Shown: positions 47,621-60,188 of the stretch, one piece after another | Numbering within the stretch: the stretch's first letter is position 1 | Layout: each line of letters begins with the position of its first letter | Source of the DNA: Apodemus sylvaticus | Lineage: Eukaryota > Chordata > Mammalia > Rodentia > Muridae | DNA: 64,000 nt | Reading direction: 5' to 3' | NCBI RefSeq assembly: GCF_947179515.1 | Contig: NC_067483.1 | Location: 88,573,835-88,637,834, forward strand | The notes under the pieces: generated by a model | What the model was told of the DNA's origin: nothing | Database searches by the model: none | What the model saw: the letters and a program-made list of their open reading frames with translations, nothing else | Translations under genes and position numbers: made by a program

Positions 47621-49354
47621 GGAAAACCAAAATGTGGATACTTTGCTCCTTATTGTGGATCAAAACACCCGTGGTTCACAGCCAACCAATAGAATGAGAA
47701 TAAGGTCCCCAGTGGAGTAGCTAGAGAGAGGTCCCAAGGAGCTGAAAAGGTTTGCAGCTCCGCAGGAGGAACAATAATATGGACCAACCAGTACCCCCAG
47801 AGCTCCCAGGGACTAAACCACCAACTGAAGAGTACACATGGAGGGTCCCATGGCTCCAGTTACATATGTAGCAGAAGATGACCATTTCAGACATCAATGA
47901 GAGGAAAGGCCATTGGTCTTGTGAAGGGGAATAGGGGAATGCAAATCAGGAAACTGGAGGTGGGGTGAGCAGGAGAGGGGGGATGGGATAGGGGGTTTTC
48001 AGTGAGGTAATGTGGAAAGGGGTTAACATTCTAAAAGTAAATAAAGCAAATATCTAATAAAATTAATTAATTGATTGATTTAAAAAAAGAGCTCTAAAGC
48101 CCTTCCCTAAGAATGGACTCTGTAGAAAAGACTTCAGGAAAGCTTCAATACGAGGAGTCCACAGAGAATACCAGAAGTTGGATGCTTAGCAGCTAGAAGG
48201 AGGCTAACAGATCCTTGAGAGCAGCAAGCTATCCTGTACGCCTAGGCCAACTGGGAGAACCAAAGAATGGGACAGAAAAGAAGAGACAGATTCCAAAGAA
48301 ATCAACATGGTTGACCTCGAGACCTGCCCAGGAAGCTAAGTGTGCTCACTGACAGTGGCATGCCCATGAGAGGCCCTGGGTGCTGCCTCAAGCAACAATA
48401 ACAGCCCAACATTCAAGAAGCTGCAAGCCCCCATGACAGTCATGGAGAAGCAGGCCATCATGGAAGAGCACATGAGCTGCTTCCACTCCGGGCTTCTTCC
48501 ATAGCTCAGGATTCTCACGCTCCCAGTAATTCCGAGGATGGCTTCATAGACAAGGTCCAGGGACAATAGGCTGACTGCGTATTTCAAGGCACATCAGCTG
48601 TGATACAAAGACTATGGCCTGCTAGGTCCAAGCCCTGGAGAAGTGAGGCCAGTGGAAAAGGGCCAAGATGGTGCCACAAACCAACAACTTCAGGCATAGA
48701 GATCCGTACAGAATCTCCACAATGTGGCCTGGTGGGGAGGGGGATTTCTGTGTTCCTTTCTCTCATGGAACCCTGTAACTCTCCCATTTCAGGGACTAAG
48801 TCTTGACCTATGAGCTTTAGTAGGTACACATGTCCAGTGTTCCGTGATTTAATATTTGAATCAATAATAATTTTCATCATTAAAAAATAGCCAGCAATGT
48901 AGGGGATGACAGTGTGGCTTGCTTGTACAAGGCTGGCTAACACATAACCTGTAGCACTGGGGGAGTGGGGCAAAGCGGTTTGTAGAGATAAGCCAATACG
49001 AACTCACCATATCATCCGGCTGGCTCTTCCCTCATTACTCCCTAGGGAAAGAAAAGCACCACGTCTACCAAGATGGTGTGTGACTGCTTGTGCTATATTT
49101 ATTTATAATCAGGCCAAAACCTATAAATGCAACAAATATCTGTCAATAGATGACAAAATAGACAGACTGAAGTACAGTGCCTTTGACATAATACTTCTTG
49201 GTGACAGTATGTATGCTGTCAGGTGTGTTTTCTAGAACCATATCTTGCCCCATTGGGTGATCATGATAACAACCACAAAAAAAGAGAAAATAAAGGACCT
49301 GACAGGAATGGATGGCCACGTACTTATAATCTTTTCAAGATAACATTGATGTGG

Positions 49355-50103
49355 GCCAGCAATGGCTATTCTTGGTTGTCAACTTGACTACGTCTTGGAA
49401 TGAACTAAAACCCAAGAGGCTGAATGCACCTGTGAGGACTTTCCTTTGGGGGTGGGTGTTATTTGTGCATTTGGTGGTGGTGATGGGGTTTCGATCTCTT
49501 GTTTGAGACATGGTTTCTCTGTGTAGCCCTGGCTGTCCTGGAACTCCCTCCATAAAGCAGGCTGGCCTCTGCCTCTGCCTCTGCCTGCCAGGTGCAGGGA
49601 CTAAAGGTGTGTGTACTGCCACCCCTGGCTTGGTTGTTGTTTTGGAGACAAGATCTCATTATGTAGCTCTAGCTAACCTGGAAATTACTGCACAAAACCA
49701 ACTGGACTTGGACTCACAGAGATCTGCCTGCTGCTGCCTCCCAGTGTTGGGGTAGAGGGATTTAATGTCTTAATGAAACCATTTGAAGTTGGAAGACCCG
49801 CTTTTAATACAGATCTTTTGAGGCAGAAAGATCCATCTCTAATCTGGGACACACCTTCTGCCAACAACCTATATAGAAGACATAGAAGAAGGGACTCTTT
49901 GGCTTCTTGCTTTCACCCCTGACAGCAAGTCCATTCCTTCACTGCTATTAAAGCCTACTTCTTGAGAATCCCAGCAGATACTGAAAACCAGCTAAGACAT
50001 GCAGCCGCTTTGACTACTGGATTCTTGGGCCTTCCATCAGCATAGACAGTCATTGTCGGACTAGTGGGACCACATTCTGTAAAGCATTCTAATAAATCTC
50101 CCT

Positions 50104-50144
<41 letters not shown>

Positions 50145-50183
50145 ACGTTGGCTCTGTTCCTCTAGAGAACCCTGAATAATAAA
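49355..50183 (+). mobile_element. MT/MaLR-type LTR with nested B1 elements
   Basis: It begins 'atggctattcttggttgtcaacttgacta' and ends 'ctagagaaccctgaataat', both typical of MT-family MaLR LTRs. Two reverse B1-type SINEs (about 49500-49630 and 49632-49755) and a (CA)n at about 50107-50140 lie within. Confidence 0.75.
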
Positions 50184-50571
50184 GTACCCATTTTCAGTGT
50201 ACAGAATTTGTATATTTATATTGGTGTTGAGTATTGTCCCTGGACACTACTGTACCCCGAGCCACATTTCTGAGCTATTTTAGTTATGTTTGTCCACATT
50301 AGCATTTCTGTTGCCACCACAAGGCTGGAAACCTCACATCATGTTAAAGTTTTGTTTAGAACCACTGTTCCTCCTTGCATAGCTCAATTGAAAATTAAAA
50401 TGCTTGTTTTTCGTTATTATGTGAGTTGGGGGGTTCTTTATCCATAGAAGAGCAAAAGGACACCAGCACAGTATTTTGTCCTTTCTTTTTTTTTTAATAT
50501 CAAAAAGTCAGCATGCTTTCACATTGTTATTTCCCTTAGCAGCTAGCCTGGGCTGTGTGGTAAGACCTTTC

Positions 50572-50632
50572 CTCAATCAATCAATCAATCAACCAACCAA
50601 CCAATCAATCAATCAAACAAACAAACAAACAA
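50572..50632. repeat. (AATC)n / (AACC)n / (AAAC)n
   Basis: Tetranucleotide runs that change register from AATC through AACC to AAAC. Confidence 0.9.
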
Positions 50633-50909
50633 CAAAGGCCTTTCCCCTTCAGTAGCTCCCCAGTATTCTACAGCAGGAACACCGCACACTTAGTTTTGCA
50701 TTAGCTTCTGCTCCTTTTCTCCCCCTCCCCTTCCCATGCCTCACCCCAACAGTCCCACACACACACCCGAGTAGTTCCTTCTGTGTTCCTGTCACGTTCC
50801 CTCATCTCCCTTCCCTTCACTCCTCACTTAAAGCTTGCCTTCTTATGGCGCCCTACAAAGTTTCAAGACCTAGACCTGCACCACCCCAAACATATACATA
50901 TATGAAAAA

Positions 50910-51200
50910 ATCTAGGGGCTTAGGGAAGTGGCTCAGTGGGAAAGAGGAGCTTGGATTCACAACACCCACAGGTGTGGTTTCATGTGTTGAAATCAATCCC
51001 AGCACTAGAGGACAGGGAGACAGGCACAGATCAGGACTTTTAGGCTAGTCTGGCACACTGGTGAGCTCCAGGCTCAGTCAGAGGCCCGGTTCAGAAAGCC
51101 AGGTCATAGGGAAGGACACTGAACATTGAACTCCGAAGGCTACAGGCCTGTGCACACATGTTCCCGCCAATGAGCTAAAATAAAATAAAATGAAATAAAA
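50910..51200 (+). mobile_element. B4 SINE
   Basis: It combines a tRNA-like head ('gggaagtggctcagtgggaaag'), a B1-like middle ('aatcccagcactagag') and an AAATAAAAT tail, the composite layout of B4. It is diverged. Confidence 0.65.
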
Positions 51201-51741
51201 TCTAGGAGGGAAAACGTGGTGATAATGCCATCCAGTTGGGTCAACAGATTATTAAGGGAATGGCTCTGTAGGACAAGCCAGATTTCTCCGACATGCCCGA
51301 TCTCACAAATGCAAAGAGACTCAGTCATCATACCAACCGTATTCACTGGTACCCTTATAACATTTTAATACAATTTAGCCATTAATTTTCACCACCAGGC
51401 CATTGATTGTGTTCTCAATGGATAAAAATGTAATCAAAGGAGGACATGGCCATCCCTAAAGTATGGAGAATGGTTTTATGGTGGATATAAGGGAGAAAGC
51501 AGGCAGAGGGAAAGTCCAGGTTGGATGGGGCTGGCAGACTAAACCAGACCATGAGAGGAGAGAGGGGAAGGAGACCGAGAGCAGAGTGAGTCCAAGAGGA
51601 GCCACGGGTGCTGAGCAAGACTTGTCCTGGGTTTGAACCCAGGAAGTGTTTGGATTGTCTCAGAAGGCTCAGTCTGCGGTCACGTGACTCCAGGTCTTCC
51701 TCCTTTTACTCCTAGTTTTTCTGTTTTATTTCTAGATCCCC

Positions 51742-52740
51742 TTTTTTTTGTCTAAATAAGGAGGAAAGATTATAACTCTAATGCAGTAAAACTATTTACA
51801 GTAATGAAGCCATTTCTGCCAAGCTTTCGACAAAGTCCAACCTGGTTATATTCGGCAGCTTTAGGGTTAAGTTCCAAGTTCTGTAAAGTGTCCGTATCAG
51901 TCCCATACGAACTCAGCAATTTGAATGTCTCGAGCAGTTTGTGGTCCAAAGCTGATCTTTGGGTGGTGTTTGTCAGCTTAGTAGCAGTCGTGGCTAGTGA
52001 ACCCAAAGGTGTCCACTGTTTGCACAGAACCTAGTGGCAGAAGAGGCATGGGGCAGTTTTGCCCAGTGGTTGGCATAAACCACAATCCAGGTGGATTTGT
52101 TGTTACAGAACCCCTTCATCTTCTCGGGGACCTCAAAGGTTCCTGTTGGGAATGGTAGAAAACCTAAACATTTTAAATGCCATGTTGGGAAAGCAGACCC
52201 AGAAAGGTTTGAGGGCCACAATCCATTTAGTCCACCTGAGGCACACAAACGTTGTTCCTGGCCACCTGCTCCAGACCCAAGCCTGAAAACACACACGGGA
52301 AGCTGAGTGAAGCTTATTTCTACACTTAGTTAATATTCTCTGTGACTACTGGGATCACAATAGAAAGTTTACATGTACGTAAAACTCTCATACATTTTTA
52401 GATATTTTTACCTTAAGAATGTTTTGGAGAGTCAGATGACAGCCATTTTGGTATATTACTGGCAATAAACTAGTCTTTCTCTTTTTTTCCTCTCTCTCAG
52501 ACCAGGTGGCTCTTTTGATACGAGACAAAGATTTTAGATTTTCCTTTAACTAGCATGTGTGGGTTTAGAGGAGAGAACCACTCTCCAAATCCAAAGCCAG
52601 CTTTCATTTTTAACTGAATTGGAACCACATGAAGAGCATTTGCCACGTATGTCTGTAGAGGGCAGCACAACCACTTGGCCAATTTATTCTTTTTCTTGGG
52701 ACATTTTCTCTTGATGATCTATCTGTCCTTTTTCTCCAGA
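51742..52740 (-). pseudogene. Possible processed pseudogene of unidentified parent
   Basis: The minus strand shows several open blocks in different frames with non-repeat composition (for example KMKGFCNNKSTWIVVYANHW, then ALDHKLLETFKLLSSYGTD), no evident splice signals, and an eight-base A run at the 3' end (complement of 51742-51749). I do not recognise the protein. It may equally be unique noncoding DNA. Confidence 0.25.
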
Positions 52741-53650
52741 TGTTTCACTTGCCCGGTGGTCTCCAGTCTTCTTAGTCGAATGCTTTAATTCTCCTGGAAA
52801 AAGAAAACCAAAACCCTGTCCCAAATGCCTACCTCTGGGGAAAGGAGTATCCCTTTTTGGCAGGTTATATTTTTCCTAGGGCAAAATGTTTTGACAACAA
52901 AAAAAGTTGGGGTTCAGGAATCACCCCACTAAACACGAGAACACCCATCTCAGTCTGATAGGGAAGGTTTATTGAATGCACATTCTAAGACTGATCCATC
53001 AGGGCTGTCATTCAGAACTGGGGGGAGGGGCACTGAGGCTGTGACCTTGAACATTTTTTATATCAGTTTATAAAGGGTAAAACCACACCGAGAAAAAAAA
53101 AATCACTATGAGCTCATACACAGGTGCTGGAAATGCTGCCGGGTAGTCAGCCCTGACTCAAGCCAATGCAGACATAACAGTTCACACTGACCTCTAATTC
53201 AAAGGGTGCTATGTAAAACTTTGTGAAATATTTTTTTAAGATTAAAAGACCTCATACAGACTACAACAGGGTATGTGGTCAGCATGACCCTGCTCTGAGT
53301 CAAGTTATTTTTCTGCATCAATGACTGGTAGGCATATACAATATGAAATAGCTGACAGGCATGGAACAAAATGGCTGCAGCCATGCTAGGGCAGAGGGCA
53401 GCCTCTAAAGGCAGGGGCAGTGGCACTCACAGACTGCAGGAGGATGCATCTAAACCTCAGAACCTGGAGGCACAGCCTGTAGAGTCAGCTGACCAGGCAG
53501 GGCTGGTGACTGGGTGGGGTTTAGCACTTCCTCAAAGGCATTGCTCAGCCTATAAAGGGAATGACAGACACAGGCCACAGCTGCCATCGATAACATCACA
53601 TTTACGGAGTTGCACCAGAGCAGATCCTAGGGCAGCTGTGCACACCAGCC

Positions 53651-53732
53651 ATGAGGAAGCAGGCACCACTGGAAGATGTTGAGTGGGTCTATACTGATCA
53701 GCTGCATAATGATCGACGTCTGGAGATATTGG
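53651..53732 (+). CDS. Degs1l: Degs1-like gene, coding exon 1
   Basis: The ATG at 53651 is the first in-frame start after a stop at 53591. It opens MRKQAPLEDVEWVYTDQLHN and continues to RRLEIL, with a GTGAGA donor after the first base of the Ala28 codon. It aligns with residues 1-27 of dihydroceramide desaturase DEGS1, in which EWVYTDQPH is conserved. DEGS1 begins Met-Gly and is N-myristoylated; here residue 2 is Arg, so that lipid anchor is not possible from this start. The protein family inserts the 4,5-trans double bond of ceramide in the ER. The symbol reflects my recollection of a rodent Degs1 paralogue near Ephx1. Exon 1 is well supported by frame and splice agreement with exon 2. Confidence 0.85.
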
Positions 53733-54163
53733 GTGAGATTGTGTGGGTGGGGGACGAAGGGGGTAAGGTCAGGGATGCCTAAGGCTAGGCACTGACATCT
53801 CCCTTTCCTCCCCAACTCTCTATCTCTAAGGCTTGGTAGGGATGGCCCAGGCAAGACATCCTCAGGAGGCTCAAAGCACACAGTATGGAAACCTGGGAAA
53901 GGGTCTACCTGCCCTGTGCTGCACTGGCCTTTCATTGGGAAGAACGAGCTGGACCCTGACTCATCTCCCCTCTGCTGGCCTTAGAGCTGAGGGTTCATTT
54001 GGTTGGGCTCTCCATTCACAGCAAGATTCTCCAGCGCGAGAGATTGCCGAGGGCATGGAGGGGTTGGATTCAGTGCCTCCTCAAAGGGCTCCAGGATAAG
54101 CACAAAGCCGGGCAGCAGGCATAAGAAACAAATGACATGGTGCTGAAGAGCCCCAGGGCCACT

Positions 54164-54197
<34 letters not shown>

Positions 54198-54478
54198 CCT
54201 AAGGAGAGACAGCACGAGCAGGTCCAGCATCCTACCCTGTGATTCCAGGACCTGTTAGAGAAGGCAGGTCCCGCTGTGCTCACATCTGCCCTCCTGACAG
54301 AACTGAAACTTTAAGTTGCTTATTAAGGACAGCTCTTTAAGAGACTTTGGGTTAGCCTGGGGAAAGGGCAACCACCTTTCATCCCAGCACCCAGGAAGCA
54401 GAGCCATGTGGTTCATCCTGAGTTCTAGTCCCATTTGGTTTACACAAGAGAGCATGAGTGTGAGGGGGTAACACGTGA

Positions 54479-54484
<6 letters not shown>

Positions 54485-54548
<64 letters not shown>
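54485..54548. repeat. (CT)n microsatellite
   Basis: About 32 CT dinucleotides without interruption. Confidence 0.95.
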
Positions 54549-54549
<1 letters not shown>

Positions 54550-56769
54550 AGAGAATTAAATCATTTATTGAGTACACATGAAATGGTTGATACACAAGCT
54601 TCGTTCCCATCTGTTATTTTATCTGGTACCGTTATTCAATTTTGATATTGCATAGGGTGTGCCAACAACCATTTTATAACCAAGTTGTGACCCTGTTTGA
54701 ATGACCCTTTCAATGGTGAAACTCATTAAAAATTAAAAGTTACTATGGTAACTGGCAGTTTAACAACACCAAAGAATTTGAAGACAATGTCTTCTCCACC
54801 CAAGCAACCATAAATAAATTCCAAATGGAACTTGGCACCATCCTGAAGAAATTCTAGCTTCACACTGTTGGGGAAGTTTACTAAGATGGCTTCAGAGTAG
54901 ACTAATTTTACACAGCACATAAAAAAAAAAGACACATTTATTCAGCGTCATGATCAAACAATTACATTTAGCAATCAATAGCATGGGTGACAACGGATGA
55001 CAGTAAAATCTTTTGTTGGAATGCTTTACACTTTCCACAGAACAAAAACTAAAATAACCGGTTATACAATAAGTCACAAATACAGTCCTGGAGTTTTTGC
55101 CCCCACACGAGTACTGTCTAAACCATGTCTTCTTTATAGCAGCTGAGTTCACAAATCTGTTGTAACCTGTGACTTCCCTGTCATTCTCTGGCTCTCCTGC
55201 TAAGCTTTGTCTCCTGGTCTGTGTAATTAGAGCCTCTGGCCACTCCCAGAGTGCTGCCTCAGCAGCCACCTTGGCTTCGTGGTTTAGCAAAGTGCCTCAA
55301 AGGCCAGCATCAGGGCCAGAGCTCCTGCCTCCAAACTTCCTCCCTTCATCGGTTCAAAATTTACTTTACACTTCTCATTTTTGGAGAGGCATTGAGTGCT
55401 GCTCAGTATTCCCTTTCTGAGAACAGAGATGGACGGCCATGGATGAGAAAGCCAGGGTCATCGTTGGAGTTACATCGAAGTGACAGCGTATTTCTGAAAC
55501 GTCTATTACTTTCTAAGAGGTCCACGTCATAAAATTGGCAGAGATGCCTGTTCTACCAAACACATTCTAAACTCTCAAAACAAACTAAACCTCTATGTGA
55601 AACAGGGCGATAGGATGCCAGAAAAGGAACAAAACTGGTTCTTAGCAATGGAGGCTGCAGAGACCGCTGAGAGTGAAGTGCTGGGCATAGAACTGATGGG
55701 AGTGGGGCTGGGGATGCAGCCGATGGCTGACCGACCGCTGGGACAGCCATGTGAGGCGGCAGCCAGTACTGTACTTGCTCTGCAGTCAGGAGGAAGGCAA
55801 AGGGGCCACTTACTGTTCTCTCTCATTACCTCTCTCCCTCCCCCTCCACTCCCCCTCCCTTTCCCTCTCCTCCCTCTCTCTCTAGCTCTCTCCTCTCACT
55901 TTCATTTGCCCCCTCCCTCCCCCCCCAACAAGCAGTCATTGTTTATTAACTGACCTGCTTACAGAAATACCCCCAGCAACACCTCCTCCATTCTTCACAT
56001 GAGCCTGTCTGTCCATCTCCGTCTTCTAGTGAATGTGTGTCTTTTTTTCCCTTTGTTCCACCTCTTGGAGAAGATATTTGGGTCACAGGAGGTTATTTGC
56101 TCCTTTGAATTGTATAGATCCCAGGAATTATAGTCTTCATGCGGATGACGCCTATTTCCCAGGAATTTGAGCAATCAAAGATTTGTCTGTCGGGGAAGTT
56201 CTCTTCTTATTGATTTTGTGCTAACCAGGCTTGTAGATTAGCCCATTTACCAACTTCCAGAATGTGGATTGAAGCCTGTTAAATTTAACAAAAGTATCTG
56301 TCACTGAGGACCTGTAGAAGCAGAGAAGCTGCAAACGCTGTGGAGGTCTGGGCCTACAGCATTGGTACCCTGGGTTCTGATGACTCTGCCGGTATAGAAG
56401 TTTCCAGCTATCCTTACCAACCTAGCTATCCCAGTGCCAGTTCTATACACCACCTGCATCATCTTTCACAGATAAGCTTCCTCCTTGCCCTTCAACATGA
56501 CTTTAGGGCAAGTGGCTTCCTCAGGGGCTTTATCTTAAACTCTGTGGAGATTCCTTTGTGTTTGCCCAAGGAAACCTTCTTTTTCTCTGGTAGCCTCCAT
56601 TGTTCCTGCTGGAAAAAAGGACCCTCACTGCTTATGCAGTATAAGCCTAACAAGGTTTAGAAAGGGCAAACATGCAGAAGAAAGAGGAGAAACACAAATT
56701 CTGTTTGTCCACAGTATTCTATATATAAGAAAACAGACTCTACCCAAAGGCTATTAGAACTGATAAAAC

Positions 56770-56955
56770 AAGGGTCAGCAGTTAAGAGTGCGTACTGCTG
56801 GACTCAGTTCTCAGCACCTAAATTAGGTGGTTCAGAATCACCTACAACTTCAGCTCCATGGGATCCAATCAATACCCTCTTCCAGCTTTTATGGGCACCC
56901 ACACACAACTTCACAGACAAAAACACACATACTTATAAGTGAAATTAATATAATA
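56770..56955 (+). mobile_element. B3/B2-type SINE
   Basis: It has 'cagcagttaagagtgcgtactgctg' and 'cacctacaacttcagctccatgggatc', the B3 body. It is diverged. Confidence 0.7.
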
Positions 56956-56979
56956 AGAGAGATAACTGATGTCTTAGGC

Positions 56980-57494
56980 ACTGTTCTATTGCTGTGAAGG
57001 TGCCCAAGGGAACTCACATAAAAGAAAGCATTTCACTGGGGACTTGCTTACAGCTTTGGGATGTTAGTCCATTAGCACTGTTGGTGGGAAGCATGGTGGC
57101 AGGCAGGCAGGCAGGCAGGCAGGCAAGCAGGCAGGCAGGCAAACAGGCAGGCAGGCAGGCAGGCATTGCAGGCAGGCAGGCAGGCATGGCAGGCATGGCA
57201 GGCAGGCATGGCAGGCAGGCAGGCAGGCAGGCAGGCATGGCAGGCAGGCATGGCAGGCAGGCAGGCAGGCAGGCAAGCAGGCAGGCAGGCAGGCATGGCA
57301 GGCAGGCAGGCAGGCATGGCAGGCAGGCAGGCAGGCAGGCAGGCATGGCAGGCAGGCATGGCAGGCAGGCAGGCAGGCAGGCATGGCAGGCAGGCATGGC
57401 AGGCAGGCAGGCAGGCAGGCAAGCAGGCAGGCAGGCAGGCATGGCAGGCAGGCAGGCAGGCATGGCAGGCAGGCAGGCAGGCAGGCAGGCATGG

Positions 57495-57530
<36 letters not shown>

Positions 57531-57770
57531 CATGGCAGTGGAGCAGTAGCTGAGACAGAGCTTGCATCCTGATCAGCAGGCAGCAGGCAGAGAGAGACAC
57601 TGCGCCTGAGGTGATACTTTCAAACCTCAAAGCCCACCCTTAGCAACACAGTTCTTCCAACAAGAACACATCTACTCCAACAAGGCTACATGTCTTCCAA
57701 TCAGGTCATCAATAGGGACTAAGCGTGAAATATGTGAGCCTACAGGGGAATCTTCTCATTCAAACCTCCA
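56980..57770 (-). mobile_element. Rodent LTR-like repeat carrying a GGCA expansion
   Basis: Flanks ('ctgttctattgctgtgaagg' on the left; 'aaacctcaaagcccaccctt' and 'ccaacaaggctacat' on the right) match the family also seen at 61630-61910 and, inverted, at 19573-19935. Other copies have only a short GGCA run where this one has a 441-bp array. Strand follows the 19573 copy as plus. Confidence 0.7.
57097..57537. repeat. (GGCA)n array with CATGGCAG interruptions, 441 bp
   Basis: GGCA units are interrupted at intervals by an added T (GGCATGGCAGGCA) and by a few GGCAAGCA and GGCAAACA variants. All frames on both strands are largely open, giving artefact ORFs of Gly-Arg-Gln-Ala or Pro-Ala-Cys-Leu repeats. 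Confidence 0.97.
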
Positions 57771-57814
57771 GAGCTGCCAACAAATTAGTAACCTAGTAAG
57801 GCACAAGCATACAG

Positions 57815-57963
57815 CCAGGCAGTGGTGGCGCACTTTAATCCCAGCACTTGGGAAGCAGAGGCAGAGGCAGAGGCAGGCAGATTTCTGGTTTGAGGCCAGC
57901 CTGGTCTACAGAGTGAGTTCCAGGACAACCAGGGCTACACAGAGAAACCCTGTCTCAAAAAAC

Positions 57964-58014
<51 letters not shown>

Positions 58015-58060
58015 AGAAGAAGAAAAGAAAAAAAAAGAAAAAAAAAAGATACAAACATAC
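57815..58060 (+). mobile_element. B1 SINE with long A tail
   Basis: It is a B1 with a small GCAGAG triplication and a tail of more than 45 A residues, then AAG-rich sequence. The long pure tail suggests recent insertion or expansion. Confidence 0.93.
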
Positions 58061-58284
58061 ATAGAGTATTTAGCTTGTTTGCTGAGTGTGGTGGTGCACT
58101 CCTGTATACTCAGTTGACTGAGGCAGGAGAACTATGAAGGGCCCACAAGTTTGAGCTCAAACTGGGCAACATAGAGAACTCTCAGCCTTCTAAAATTTGC
58201 ACCTTTTCTGAATTCCAAAAATAAATAGTGAAGAAAGAGAAACTGAAATCAGCCCCCACCCTACAGTAGATTAAAGAGTTAAAT

Positions 58285-58432
58285 GGTGAGAGGCAGTGGT
58301 CACACCTGCCTGTAACCCAGCACTAGGGCAGAGGCAGGCAGGGCTCTGAGTCAGAGGCCAGCCCTGATCTATGGAGAGCATCATAGGACTGCCAAGGCTA
58401 CACAAAGAGACCCTGTCTTAAAAAGAAGAAAA
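58285..58432 (+). mobile_element. Old B1 SINE
   Basis: The 'ggcagtggtcacacctgcctgtaacccagcac' start and 'aggctacacaaagagaccctgtctta' end mark a diverged B1. The preceding segment 58080-58200 is a similar 7SL-like monomer. Confidence 0.75.
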
Positions 58433-59264
58433 ATAGACTCCAGGAATTGGGAAAAAAAACCCTAAAGACACACAAAAAGATCCACACACACCACACTGAA
58501 AATCCACTCTTGCCACACTGTACAAAAGTCATCTCAAAATGTGCCAAATACCGATCTTAAGATGTGAGGCTGCCAGGGTAAAACACAGGCGAGATCAGCA
58601 GGAAGCACACAGCCCAAAGGCAAGCACGGCCACATCATGAGTGGGCTTCTGCCAACCACGGAAGCTTCTGCAAAGGGAATAACAGCTGTGGAGAGACAAG
58701 ATTCGCCAGTTAGCCATTGGACTGAAAGCTAATATCCAGAAAACACAAGGATTTCTAAAAAACTACAAACCCACAAGTAACCGGAGTGTGAAAGGAGTTA
58801 GTGGTCTGAAGAGCCACTTCTTGATAATGAACTACAAATGGTAAGGATGTATATGAAAAATTCCTCACCATCCTACAGTAGGCTTAGCCACCATAGAAAC
58901 ATAAACAGAGAAAAGGCTTGCCTGCACCCTGCTATGGGGGTCATAAACTATACACTTACTACAGAGGACAATATGAATTTTCTAAAAATTAATTTTTTTA
59001 AAAAAAAATAGTGGTTTTCCTCCCATAATAATCTCACAATAGATCTACCACACAATCCTCTCTCCCACTTCCTGCTACACTTTCAGAGTGAATGGAGTCA
59101 GCATATAAATGAGAAACCTGCACATTCATGTATGTTGTGACATTCACAATAGCTAAGTTGTGGGATTAATGGATATGACCATCAATAAGCAGCAAGTATA
59201 AAGAGACAGTGGCGTCTTTGCAGAGTGCTTTCATTGTTAAGCTATGACAGATAAGAATGAAGCA

Positions 59265-59400
59265 GCCATAGAGACATAGCTCAGCCAATACAGTGCTTGT
59301 GATGCAGGCATGATGACCTGAATTCAGATGCCCAGCTCCCAGATGCAAGCCAGGCACAGTGGCACAGAGGAGTGATCCTGGTGCAGGGATAGCAAAGACA
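59265..59400 (+). mobile_element. B4-type SINE fragment
   Basis: The 'agacatagctcagccaatacagtgcttgtgatgcaggcatgatgacctga' block is a tRNA-derived B4/ID-like head. Confidence 0.6.
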
Positions 59401-59879
59401 GAAAGAGGTTTGTTAGTGTGGCTTAATCCTGCTGGCCTGGGCATCCCAGCAATGGCTGTCTCCTGATGGAAAGGCCAAGGTTACAATAGTTATTCAGTTG
59501 AAGAGACTGAATGTCTCAGCAGTCACACTCTGGTACTGGAGTCCCAGAGGCATCCTAGAGAGCTTCAGGTCTTCCCTCTACATTGGAATACCAAAGAGAT
59601 AGGGCCCAATGCCAGCAGAGAAGTGCCTCAGCGACAGGCTAGATAAACTTGCCAGCGAGAGTGGGGGCAAGCAGGCACAAAGCAAAAGCTTGCTTCCTCC
59701 GTGTCCTTTCGTGTGGGCTGCCGCTGGAACGTTTGCCTCAGATTCAGGATGGATTGTGCACTTCAAGCACTCCAGGAGAGAGAAATCCCTCAGCTATGCC
59801 CAGCTGCTGGGTTTAAGTTGATTCCCAGGTAATCAAGCTGACAGCCAAGATCAGCTGGAGAAATATCTGTTCAGTTTTA

Positions 59880-60000
59880 CAATTTTTAAAAAAGATTTGT
59901 TTTTATGAGTACACTGTTGCTGTCGTCAGACACACCAGAAGAGGGCATCAGACCTCATTACAGATGGTTGTGAGCCACCATGTGGTTGTGAGCCACCAAC
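59880..60000 (-). mobile_element. B2 SINE 3' part, reverse
   Basis: 'cagacacaccagaagagggcatcagacctcattacagatggttgtgagcc' is reversed B2. An 18-bp segment (atggttgtgagccaccat type) is partly repeated at its inner end. Confidence 0.85.
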
Positions 60001-60188
60001 TTTACAGTTTTTAAATTGAATTCTTACTCATTTGTGCAAGCTTTAAAAGTTCCTATGCAGTCTACATAAAGGTCCCTTGTCAACATGTTTCCCTTTTTCG
60101 GTGACATTGTTTGCAGAAGAAAAGATCCGTATGTAGTTGAATTTTTCCTTTTATCAAATCCTTGGAGTGTCTTAAAAACCACAGAGGC

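Larger units (their letters stand above)
40110..48090 (+). mobile_element. Near full-length, inactive L1 (Lx-type) interrupted by an ERV
   Basis: A leader region is followed by ORF1, ORF2 and a 3' UTR with an A-rich end (48065-48089). After subtracting the inserted ERV it measures about 6 kb. Both ORFs carry stops and frameshifts. The 5' boundary is approximate and I found no clear target duplication. Later insertions are an ERV in the start of ORF2 and a B1 near the end of ORF2. Confidence 0.9.

Noticed and set aside
54557..55290. 132-codon minus-strand ORF followed by AATAAA motifs
   Set aside because: It lacks recognisable protein similarity and splice or tail evidence; composition resembles UTR or intron. 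A BLASTN to rodent transcripts would decide.
56994..57630. Cys/Leu/Pro/Ala and Gly/Arg/Gln ORFs of up to 192 codons
   Set aside because: Translations of the GGCA array inside an LTR-like repeat; the Cys-rich appearance is an artefact.
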